This document shows positions 39,140 to 47,886 of a DNA stretch of 64,000 nucleotides, piece by piece. Origin of the DNA: CAVTWH01 sp963738365. Its GTDB lineage: Bacteria; Actinomycetota; Actinomycetes; Mycobacteriales; Micromonosporaceae. Below the pieces are notes generated by a model, which had not been told where the DNA came from, did not search any database, and saw only the letters and a list, made by a program, of their open reading frames with translations. A program made the position numbers and the translations under genes. The stretch's first letter is position 1; the number at the start of each line of letters is the position of its first letter. Location: positions 1 to 64,000 of the forward strand of contig CAVTWH010000010.1 in NCBI GenBank assembly GCA_963738365.1. The letters run 5' to 3'.

Positions 39140-39940
39140 GTGATCCCCGCCCCGCGGCCCGGCGCCCGGTCGGCCAGCCCGGCCGACCAGCGGAGCAGTT
39201 CCATGCCGCTGGCTACGGCCGCCGCGCCGCCCCGGTTCACACTCCTGACCGGTGACCCAGATCGGGCCGGCGACACGGCGCTGACCGACGGCACAGAGCT
39301 GACCGACGGCACGGCGCTGACCGACGGCACAGAGCTGACCGGCGACCCAGAGCTGACCGGCGACCCAGCGCTTGCGGAGGGCGGCGCGCAGTCGACGGGC
39401 GCCAGCGGGCGGGCGGACGACGCGGCCACCCGGGCGGCGCTGGCGGCCGGGGCCGGTGATCCGGCCGCGCAGCACCAGTTCGTCGCCCTCACCCAGGCCG
39501 ACGTGTGGCGGTTCGTGGCCGGCCTGGTGGATCCGGCCAGCGCCGACGACCTCACCCAGGAGACGTACCTGCGGGCGCTGCGGGCGCTGCCCGGCTTCCA
39601 GGCGCGGGCCAGCGCGCGTACCTGGCTGTTCGGCATCGCCCGACGGGCCTGTGCGGACCACATCCGTGCGCTGCGGCGCCGCCGCCGCTTCGAGACCGCG
39701 CCGGCCGGCGACGAGCTGGAGGCCGCCCGCCCCGACCACGCCGGCTGGCACAGCGCTGTGGCGCTGCTGCGGGAGCTGCCCGAGGACCGGCGGGCGGCGT
39801 TCCTGCTCACCCAGCTGGCTGGGCTCTCCTACGCCGAGGTGGCGCAGGTGGAGGGCGTACCGGTGGGGACCATCCGGTCCCGGGTGGCGCGGGCCCGGAT
39901 GCAGCTGGTCGACGCGGTCCGATCGGCAAGGTCACAATGA
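39140..39940 (+). CDS. ECF RNA polymerase sigma factor
   Basis: 266 aa from a GTG at 39140 (ATG at 39203 possible). The first 90 residues are a low-complexity extension with six-residue repeats. Sigma region 2 follows (DVWRFVAGLVDPASADDLTQ, FQARASARTWLFGIARRAC), then a short linker and region 4 (LPEDRRAAFLLTQLAGLSYA with the HTH GVPVGTIRSRVARARMQL). Its end overlaps the DoxX gene (ATGA), so it is the first gene of the redox operon and probably autoregulates it. Confidence 0.93.
   Translation: MIPAPRPGARSASPADQRSSSMPLATAAAPPRFTLLTGDPDRAGDTALTDGTELTDGTALTDGTELTGDPELTGDPALAEGGAQSTGASGRADDAATRAALAAGAGDPAAQHQFVALTQADVWRFVAGLVDPASADDLTQETYLRALRALPGFQARASARTWLFGIARRACADHIRALRRRRRFETAPAGDELEAARPDHAGWHSAVALLRELPEDRRAAFLLTQLAGLSYAEVAQVEGVPVGTIRSRVARARMQLVDAVRSARSQ
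39278..39385. repeat. 18-bp tandem repeats in the sigma-factor N-terminus
   Basis: Six 18-bp units encoding ALTDGT, ELTDGT, ALTDGT, ELTGDP, ELTGDP and ALAEGG. All are in frame, ahead of sigma region 2. Confidence 0.85.
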
Positions 39941-40560
39941 CCGGCCCGCGACCCGGGAACCGGACGGCCGCCGGAAACGACTCATCGGGCGTGACCGGAG
40001 CGCAGCGGGTGTCCCCGCCGGAGTCCACCTGGCGGCGGGTGGTGCCCTGGCTGGGCACGGTAGCCCGGATCCTGCTCGGGCTGGTGTTCGTGGCCGCCGG
40101 CTGGACCAAGGTCGGCGACCTGGCCGGCTCCGGCCGGGCGGTGAACGCCTACCAGCTGATGCCCTTCGAGGCGGCCCGGGTGGTGGGCGCGGCGCTGCCG
40201 TTGGTCGAGATCGCCGCCGGGCTGCTGCTCATCGTCGGGCTGGCCACCCGGGCCATGGCTGTCCTGGTCGCCGTGCTGCTGGCGGTCTACATCTTCGGCA
40301 TCTCCTCGGTGTGGGTACGCGGGCTGTCCATCGACTGTGGCTGTTTCAGCAAGGGCGGCCAGCTGGCCCCCGGCGAGCACCCGAACTACCTGTGGGACCT
40401 GCTGCGCGACATCGGCCTGTTCGCCGTCGCCGCGTTCCTGGTGTGGTTCCCGCGTACCCGCTTCGGGGTGGACGCCTGGCTTCTCGGCGCCACGGACGGG
40501 ACGCAAGCCGACAATATGGACGACGAAGACGACGGCGCTGTGACGGAGGACCGACCGTGA
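39937..40560 (+). CDS. DoxX/MauE-family redox membrane protein
   Basis: 207 aa from the ATG at 39937. Four membrane helices of the MauE/DoxX fold (ARILLGLVFVAAGWTKVGDL, PLVEIAAGLLLIVGLATR, VLVAVLLAVYIFGIS, and a last one) enclose SIDCGCFSKGG, the Cys pair typical of MauE-like proteins. The tail is acidic (DNMDDEDDGAVTEDRP). These proteins are thought to supply or accept disulfide electrons for an extracellular thioredoxin-like partner, and the next gene encodes one. Confidence 0.85.
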   Translation: MTGPRPGNRTAAGNDSSGVTGAQRVSPPESTWRRVVPWLGTVARILLGLVFVAAGWTKVGDLAGSGRAVNAYQLMPFEAARVVGAALPLVEIAAGLLLIVGLATRAMAVLVAVLLAVYIFGISSVWVRGLSIDCGCFSKGGQLAPGEHPNYLWDLLRDIGLFAVAAFLVWFPRTRFGVDAWLLGATDGTQADNMDDEDDGAVTEDRP

Positions 40561-41270
40561 GCTCACGCAAGCAGGTCAAGCAGGCCAACCGCGTGGTACG
40601 CGAGCAACTGGAGGCCGAACGCCGGCGCCGCCGGAACATGCTGGTGACCATCATCGCGATCTTCGCGGTGGTCGTCGCCGGCCTGGTCGGCTTCGGCCTC
40701 TGGCAGACCCAGAAGCCGAAGAACGTCAACGTGCCGGCCGGCGCGATCAACGGCGGCCACGCCATCCCGGTCTCCTCCGGCCCGGTCGCCGTCGACGTCT
40801 ACGTCGACCTGCTCTGCCCGATCTGCAAGAACTTCGAGCAGACCGCCGGCCCGACGATGGACCAGATGGTCAAGGACAACAAGATCAAGCTGGTGTACCA
40901 CCCGATCGCCATCCTGGACCGCAACACCAACCCGCCCGGTTACTCCACCCGGGCCGGCGCGGCCACCGGCTGCGCCGCCGACGGCGGCAAGTTCTACGAC
41001 TTCATCAAGGCCATGTACGCCCAGCAGCCGGAGGAGGGCAGCGCGGGGCTCACTGATGACCAGATCGTGCAGATCGGCGCCGGGGTCGGGTTGATCGACC
41101 CGAGCTTCGCCCAGTGCGTCCGCTCCCAGAAGTACTCCTCCTGGATGGCCGACAACACCAACGCCGCCGCCGCCAAGAACATCAACGGCACGCCCACCGT
41201 GCTGGTCGAGGGCAAGAAGATCCAGGCCACCACCGAGGCGCTGACCGACGCGGTCAAGTCCGCCTCCTGA
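40557..41270 (+). CDS. Membrane-anchored DsbA-like thiol-disulfide oxidoreductase
   Basis: 237 aa from a GTG at 40557 overlapping the DoxX stop. A basic N-terminal tail and one membrane helix (MLVTIIAIFAVVVAGLVGFGLW, split by no known motif) anchor a thioredoxin-fold domain outside the cell. The active site is C87-P-I-C90 and the cis-proline loop is NGTPTVLVEGK. Two further Cys residues are present. Role: forms or isomerises disulfides in exported proteins, probably using the DoxX/MauE neighbour. Confidence 0.9.
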   Translation: MSSRKQVKQANRVVREQLEAERRRRRNMLVTIIAIFAVVVAGLVGFGLWQTQKPKNVNVPAGAINGGHAIPVSSGPVAVDVYVDLLCPICKNFEQTAGPTMDQMVKDNKIKLVYHPIAILDRNTNPPGYSTRAGAATGCAADGGKFYDFIKAMYAQQPEEGSAGLTDDQIVQIGAGVGLIDPSFAQCVRSQKYSSWMADNTNAAAAKNINGTPTVLVEGKKIQATTEALTDAVKSAS

Positions 41271-41276
41271 CCGGCG

Positions 41277-42365
41277 GTGTCACTGCGGCCCCACTGGGCC
41301 GGGATGGTCGCGGGCGTGGTCGCCGGCCTGGCGCTGGTGCTCGGGGCCGGCTCGCCCGCGTTCGCGCACGGCGCCGACGCCCCGACCGGCACCGACTACC
41401 GGGTCACCGTCACCGCGGTCACCCCGGCGCTGCCGGGCCTGGCGATCCGGACCGTCGAGGCGGGCGCCCGGCTGGAGCTGGTCAACCACGCGGGCGTCGA
41501 GGTCGAGGTGCTCGGCTACGCGGGTGAGCCCTACCTGCTGGTCCGCCCGGACGGCGTCTGGCAGAACGCCAACTCGCCGGCCACCTGGATCAACGCGAGC
41601 CTGGCCGGTGGGGTGGCCCCGCCGGCCACCGCCGGGGCGGCGCAGCCGCCCGCCTGGCAGCGCATCTCCACCAGCCCCGCGGTGCTCTGGCACGACCAGC
41701 GCACCCACTGGACCGCCGCCCGCGCCCCCGCCGACGTCCTCGCCGACCCGGGCAGCCCGCACCACCTGCGGGACTGGTCGGTACCGCTGCGCTCCGGCGT
41801 GCGGACCTTCGCGGTCACCGGCTCGCTGGACTACGCGCCGCCGCCGGCCGCCGGCGTCTGGTGGGCCGGCTGCCTGCTGCTGGCCGGCCTGCTCGCCGCG
41901 ACCGGCCTGCCCCGCCCGGCCCGCCCCGCCCGGCTGCCCGGGGCGCTCGCCCTGGTCGCCGGTCTGGCCGCCCTGGGGTACGCCCTCGGCACGGCGCTCG
42001 ACTCCGGGGCGCTCGGCGCGGCCGGCGTCGTCCGGACCGCGCTGACCAGCGGGCCCTGGACGGTGGTCTGCGGCGTCGCCGCGCTGGCCGCCGGTGGGTA
42101 CGCGCTGGCCCGCCGCCCCGGCGCCGACCTGGCGCTGGGCCTGGCCGGGGCGTGCCTGGCGCTGTTCGCCGGGGTGGCCAACGCCGCCGCGTTCAGCCAC
42201 GCGGTACTGCCGGTCCGCTGGCCGGCGACGCTCACCCGCTGCCTGGTGCTGCTGTGCGTGGCGGGCGGCGCGGGACTGGTCGCCGCCGTGCTGCTGCGGC
42301 TGCGCCGGTCCGGCGTACCCGCCGCGACGGCGGGCACCGACCGGCTGGATAGTCTGGCCGGATGA
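41277..42365 (+). CDS. Secreted-domain / multi-pass membrane protein of the redox cluster, function unknown
   Basis: 362 aa from a GTG at 41277, 6 bp after the DsbA-like gene. A signal peptide ending GAGSPAFAHG, an extracellular beta-rich domain of about 150 residues with LVNHAGVEVEVLGYAGEPY, then about six membrane helices. The stop overlaps the start of the peroxiredoxin gene (GATGA). Position ties it to envelope redox or copper handling, but no domain name is secure. Confidence 0.7.
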   Translation: MSLRPHWAGMVAGVVAGLALVLGAGSPAFAHGADAPTGTDYRVTVTAVTPALPGLAIRTVEAGARLELVNHAGVEVEVLGYAGEPYLLVRPDGVWQNANSPATWINASLAGGVAPPATAGAAQPPAWQRISTSPAVLWHDQRTHWTAARAPADVLADPGSPHHLRDWSVPLRSGVRTFAVTGSLDYAPPPAAGVWWAGCLLLAGLLAATGLPRPARPARLPGALALVAGLAALGYALGTALDSGALGAAGVVRTALTSGPWTVVCGVAALAAGGYALARRPGADLALGLAGACLALFAGVANAAAFSHAVLPVRWPATLTRCLVLLCVAGGAGLVAAVLLRLRRSGVPAATAGTDRLDSLAG

Positions 42366-42840
42366 GCGAACCGGTCCGCCTGAAGCCCGGCGACGAGGCC
42401 CCCGACTTCACCCTGCCCACCGACTCCGGTGACCAGCTGCACCTGGCTGACCTGCGCGGCCACCCGGTGGTCCTGTACGCCTACCCGGCCGCCATGACGC
42501 CCGGCTGCACCACGCAGGCGTGCGACTTCCGGGACTCGCTGGCGTCGCTGGCCGCGACACGGGTACCAGGTGGTGGGCATCTCGCCGGACTCCCCGGCGA
42601 AGCTGGCGAAGTTCCGTGAGCACGACGCGCTGACCTTCCCGCTGGTCTCCGACGCCGACAAGGCGGTGCTGACCGCGCTACGGCGCCTACGGCGAGAAGC
42701 AGCTCTACGGCCGCACGGTCACCGGCGTGATCCGCTCCACCTTCGTCATCGACCCGCAGGGGCGCATCGAACGGGCGCTCTACAACGTCAAGGCCACCGG
42801 CCACGTCGCCAAGCTCCGCCGCGACCTCGGCATCGACTGA
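42362..42840 (+). CDS. Peroxiredoxin of the PrxQ/BCP type (frameshifted as given)
   Basis: About 158 aa when repaired. It begins LKPGDEAPDFTLPTDSGDQ and has the PrxQ active site AMTPGCTTQACDFRD, with peroxidatic Cys and resolving Cys five residues later. The rest is GISPDSPAKLAKF and YGRTVTGVIRSTFVIDPQG. An extra base near 42561 and an extra C near 42683 break the frame; removing both gives a full-length family member ending at 42840. It reduces peroxides with thioredoxin and is the last gene of the sigma-led redox operon. Confidence 0.88.
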
Positions 42841-42906
42841 CGGTCCCGTCCACGGCGGCTGGGCGACGTCCCCCACGGTGCGCGGCGGCGACGGTATCGT
42901 GCAGCG

Positions 42907-43605
42907 ATGAGCAGCGTCGATCCGGTACCCGCGCTGGCGGCAGTGCGCTCGCCGTTGCGCGCGGTGGACTGGCGTACCGTCGCGTTCTTCCTGGTGGCTC
43001 CGGTGCTGGCGGTCGCGGTGGTGATCGCGACGGCGCCGGTGGGTGCGCTGGTGGGGGCTCCGGCGCTGTGCGCGGCGGCGGTGCAGGCGGTGATCGGAGT
43101 GGTGCTGGGCCGGCGGAGCACCGCGTCGTCGACCGGCGCGGCGGCGACGCTGCTGCCCGCCACTGCCGCGCTGGCCGTCTTCGCCGCGCTCTACCTGCTC
43201 GGCGCGCACAGCTGGGAGGCGCGCGGGTTCCTGGCGGGGCTGGCCGCCTGGCTGATCCTGCTGGTACCGGCGCTGGTCGCGGCGGGGCGCGGACGGGCGC
43301 TGCCGGCGGCCGGGCTGGCGCTGGCCGCCTGCTGGGCGGCGGTGACCGTGGCGGTGTGGGTGGACATCACCGCGCACTGGGCGCCGCGCAGCCACGCGGC
43401 GCTGTGGTTCCTGCTCACGATCACCCCGGACGGCGCGATTCCGGCCGGTGCCGACCCGTACGGGCAGGACGCCGGCTTCACCATCCTGGACGTGTTGTCG
43501 GGCTTTCCCGAGATGGTGCTCGCCGTCACCGGTTTCGTCGTGGCGTACCAGCTCGCGGCGCACCGTCGGCGCTCGCGGGAGGTCGGCGCGTCCTCACTTG
43601 TGTAA
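42907..43605 (+). CDS. Multi-pass membrane protein, function unknown
   Basis: 232 aa from the ATG at 42907, with about six hydrophobic helices (VAFFLVAPVLAVAVVIATAP at the start). A soluble loop reads TPDGAIPAGADPYGQDAGFT before the last helix (PEMVLAVTGFVVAYQLAA). It lies between the redox operon and the ATP-grasp cluster, with its own short leader. No family is recognised. Confidence 0.65.
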   Translation: MSSVDPVPALAAVRSPLRAVDWRTVAFFLVAPVLAVAVVIATAPVGALVGAPALCAAAVQAVIGVVLGRRSTASSTGAAATLLPATAALAVFAALYLLGAHSWEARGFLAGLAAWLILLVPALVAAGRGRALPAAGLALAACWAAVTVAVWVDITAHWAPRSHAALWFLLTITPDGAIPAGADPYGQDAGFTILDVLSGFPEMVLAVTGFVVAYQLAAHRRRSREVGASSLV

Positions 43606-43639
43606 TGCGGCGGAAATTCTTGCCGCGTAAGGTCTCCGC

Positions 43640-45208
<1,569 letters not shown>

Positions 45209-45236
45209 GCCGGGACGATCTTTCAGGGAGGTGGGC

Positions 45237-46184
45237 ATGCTCAGCCGCATCGCGGAGTCACTGTTCTGGATAGGCCGGTACGTGGAGCGGGCCGACGACA
45301 CCGCCCGCATCCTGGACGCCTTCCTGGCCCGGCTGCTGGAGGACCCGTGGGCCGACGAGGACGCCCAGTGCCGTTCGCTGCTGGCCATCCTGGGCGCCCA
45401 GCCACCGGAGGACACCCGGCTGACCAGCGGCCACGCCCTGGAACGGCTGGCCTTCGACACCACCGACCCGAACTCCATCGCCGGCGCCGTGGCGGCCGCC
45501 CGGGAAAATGCCCGGGGCGCCCGGGAGACCATCTCCAGCGAGATGTGGGAGTCGATCAACGTCACCTGGCACACCCTGCCGTCCCGCCGGCTGGCCGCCG
45601 AACGGCTGGGCCCCACGCTGTTCCTCGACTTCGTCCGGGAACGCGCCGCCGTGCTCTCCGGGCTGGCCGAGTCGACCATGAGCCGGGACGAGGGCTGGCG
45701 CTTCCTGGTGCTGGGACGCTCGCTGGAGCGGGTGGACATGACCGCCCGGCTGCTCTCCGTCCAGCTGGTCTCCCAGGTGGAGACCTCGGCCGACGGCGAC
45801 TGGCGGACCGTGCTGCGCGCCTGCGGCGCGGACGAGTCCTTCCTGCGCACCCACGGCGGCACCCTGGCCGGCCAGCAGGTGGCCGAGTTCCTGCTGCTGG
45901 ACCGGCTCTTCCCGCGCTCGGCGCTGCACGCCCTGACCACCGCCGAGCAGTGCCTGCGCGAGCTGGCGCCGAGCACCGAACGGGCCGGCGTCACCGACCC
46001 GGCCCGGCGCCCGATCGGCCAGGTCCGCACCCGCCTGGAGTACACCGACATCGCCACCCTGCTCGCCGACCTGCCCACCCACCTGCGCGCCCTACAGGCC
46101 GCCACCGCGGCGGCCAGCGCCGCGGTGACCCGCCGCTACTTCGAACACGCCGCCCCGGTCAGCTGGGCGCACGAGGGGACGTGA
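45237..46184 (+). CDS. Alpha-E domain protein (DUF403)
   Basis: 315 aa from the ATG at 45237, behind AGGGAGG. It starts MLSRIAESLFWIGRYVERAD, the family hallmark, and is nearly all helical. Other typical blocks are ISSEMWESINVTWHTLPSRR, FLVLGRSLERVDMTARLL and LLLDRLFPRSALHAL. Its biochemical role is unknown; it always seems to accompany the permuted ATP-grasp protein and probably forms a complex with it. Spacing is 28 bp after the first gene and 7 bp before the next. Confidence 0.92.
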   Translation: MLSRIAESLFWIGRYVERADDTARILDAFLARLLEDPWADEDAQCRSLLAILGAQPPEDTRLTSGHALERLAFDTTDPNSIAGAVAAARENARGARETISSEMWESINVTWHTLPSRRLAAERLGPTLFLDFVRERAAVLSGLAESTMSRDEGWRFLVLGRSLERVDMTARLLSVQLVSQVETSADGDWRTVLRACGADESFLRTHGGTLAGQQVAEFLLLDRLFPRSALHALTTAEQCLRELAPSTERAGVTDPARRPIGQVRTRLEYTDIATLLADLPTHLRALQAATAAASAAVTRRYFEHAAPVSWAHEGT

Positions 46185-46191
46185 GGCAACC

Positions 46192-47037
46192 GTGGCGTGG
46201 CGACTACGCATCTCGCACGTGACCGGGTTCACCTACGACGGCACCGCACACACGTCGTACAACGAGGCCCGGCTCACCCCGATGACCCTGCCGCACCAGA
46301 TCACCCTGTTCAGCCAGGTGGAGGTGGCCCCGGTGGCGGCCGCCTCGACGTGGCGGTACATCGACTACTGGGGCAGCCAGGTCACCGTCTTCGACCTGCA
46401 GCGTCCGCACCAGCAGCTGAAGGTCACCGCCACCTGCCTGGTGGAGACCAGCGATCCGACGCCGGTGGCCACGCCGGTCGACTGGGAGCGGCTGCGCGCC
46501 CGGTCCACCGACGAGTTCGCCGAGCTGCTGATCGCGACCGACCGGACCGCCGTCGACGAGGAGCTGACCGAACTGGCCCGCAGCGTGGTCGGTGACGCCC
46601 CGCCGCGCGAGGCGGCGCTGGCCATCTCCCGGTTCGTCCGCGACCAGGTGGCCTACGTGCCCGGCTCCACCGGCGTGCACACCGGCGCGCAGGAGGCGTG
46701 GCAGCTGCGCAAGGGCGTCTGCCAGGACATCGCCCACCTGACCGCGGCGCTGCTGCGGGCCAGCGGCATCCCGGCCCGCTACGTCTCCGGGTACCTGCAC
46801 CCGGATCCGCAGGCGCAGGTCGGCGTCACCGTCGAGGGGCAGAGCCACGCCTGGGTGGAGTGGTGGTGCGGCGGCTGGGAGGGTTACGACCCGACCAACG
46901 GGGTACCCACCGGCCCGCGCCACGTGGTGGTCGCCCGGGGCCGCGACTACGCCGACGTCACCCCGCTCAAGGGCGTCTACCACGGCGCCCCGGCCTCCTA
47001 TCTGGGCGTCACCGTCGAGGTGACCCGCCTGGGCTGA
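46192..47037 (+). CDS. Transglutaminase-like protease-fold protein
   Basis: 281 aa from a GTG at 46192. The N-terminal beta domain begins WRLRISHVTGFTYDG. The transglutaminase core holds the catalytic Cys in RKGVCQDIAHLTAALLR, His in GQSHAWVEWWCGGWEGYDP and Asp in DPTNG. Third gene of the ATP-grasp/alpha-E set. In this context it probably cleaves or transfers amide bonds of the product made by the ATP-grasp enzyme. Confidence 0.92.
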   Translation: MAWRLRISHVTGFTYDGTAHTSYNEARLTPMTLPHQITLFSQVEVAPVAAASTWRYIDYWGSQVTVFDLQRPHQQLKVTATCLVETSDPTPVATPVDWERLRARSTDEFAELLIATDRTAVDEELTELARSVVGDAPPREAALAISRFVRDQVAYVPGSTGVHTGAQEAWQLRKGVCQDIAHLTAALLRASGIPARYVSGYLHPDPQAQVGVTVEGQSHAWVEWWCGGWEGYDPTNGVPTGPRHVVVARGRDYADVTPLKGVYHGAPASYLGVTVEVTRLG

Positions 47038-47146
47038 CCGGCTGTGCCGGGTCCGCACGGGCTGCGGACAGTCGGCGGGTAGCTGCTCCGGTAGGCTCCT
47101 GCGCGAAGCGCCGGCACGGGTTCCCAGCCCCGTACCGGTGCTCCCC

Positions 47147-47219
47147 GGGGCCGTAGCCCAATGGCAGAGGCACGCGGTTTAGGTCCGCGCCAGTGTGAGT
47201 TCGACTCTCACCGGCCCCA
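47147..47219 (+). tRNA. tRNA with anticodon TAG (nominally Leu), short variable arm
   Basis: 73 nt folding as a full cloverleaf: acceptor GGGGCCG/CGGCCCC, a 3-bp D stem with GG in the loop, anticodon stem CGCGG/CCGCG around TTTAGGT, a 5-nt variable loop, T stem GTGAG/CTCAC with TTCGACT, A73 and no encoded CCA. The anticodon reads CUA (Leu), but bacterial tRNA-Leu normally has a long variable arm, which this lacks. The amino acid it carries is therefore uncertain. Confidence 0.8.
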
Positions 47220-47363
47220 CGATCCACCCTCCCCGGCCGCGGCCCGACGGGCGTCGGCGGCGGCCAGCCCGGCGCGCAACGCTTCCTGCTCACCCGGTGC
47301 CCACGGTCCGGTGCTGGCGAACGGGATCTCGGCCATGAATCGCCGCTCGGCCTCCGGGGACCT

Positions 47364-47490
47364 CTCGACCTACGACGCGGTCTACGTCGCGCTGGCAGAG
47401 CAGCTGCGCCTGCCACTGCTGACAGCCGACCTGCGGTTGGCCCGGCCCTGCGGGCGACGCGTCCCGGTGGTCGCGCTGACCGCCGACTGA
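47364..47490 (+). pseudogene. C-terminal fragment of a PIN-domain (VapC) toxin
   Basis: About 40 residues reading STYDAVYVALAEQLRLPLLT then ADLRLAR and a stop match the end of VapC PIN ribonucleases, including the acidic residues of YDA and TAD. The first two thirds and any VapB partner are missing. It lies just after the odd tRNA, a common place for integration debris. Confidence 0.6.
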
Positions 47491-47886
47491 CCGACGACTG
47501 CGGCTGCCGGCGCCGGTCGGCACCGACGTTCGCCGGTGCACCGTCCTTCCCCCGCACGACTGCGCACCGTCGGCCCCGCCCGGGAGCGCCCCGCGCCGCT
47601 GACCGTCCGGCGCTGATGAACGTTTCATCCGCGCCCCACGGTGCCGCCGGGCCGCGCTGACCTGCGCCCGTCGCACAGCGGCCGGGCGCCCGTCCCGAGC
47701 GGCCGCGGTGATCGTTGACGGTGACCGGGAACCGGACTTAACGTATGACGTCTCGCATCGACAGCAGTCAACACCCATGGGTCCCGGAGCCCGGCTGCGC
47801 CGGGACCGGCCCTGCCAGCTTTGCAGAGTTCGGGAGATCGGCCGGCGATGGCCACTTCCTGTCCGTCTCGACGAGGAGGAGATCAG
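47491..47886. promoter_or_regulatory. Upstream region of the GH59 gene with promoter and operator-like palindrome
   Basis: About 400 bp without a gene. A 27-bp near-perfect palindrome (47609-47635, two 12-bp arms around CGT with one mismatch, core GATGAA/TTCATC) resembles a LacI- or ROK-type operator. Downstream, TTGACG at 47715 and TAACGT at 47739 (18-bp spacer) form a likely promoter. GAGGAGGA precedes the ATG at 47887. Confidence 0.45.

Noticed and set aside
47161..47490. A single 109-aa gene beginning inside the tRNA
   Set aside because: Its first 20 codons are the tRNA sequence itself and it has no ribosome site; only the last 40 codons (PIN fragment) are protein-like.
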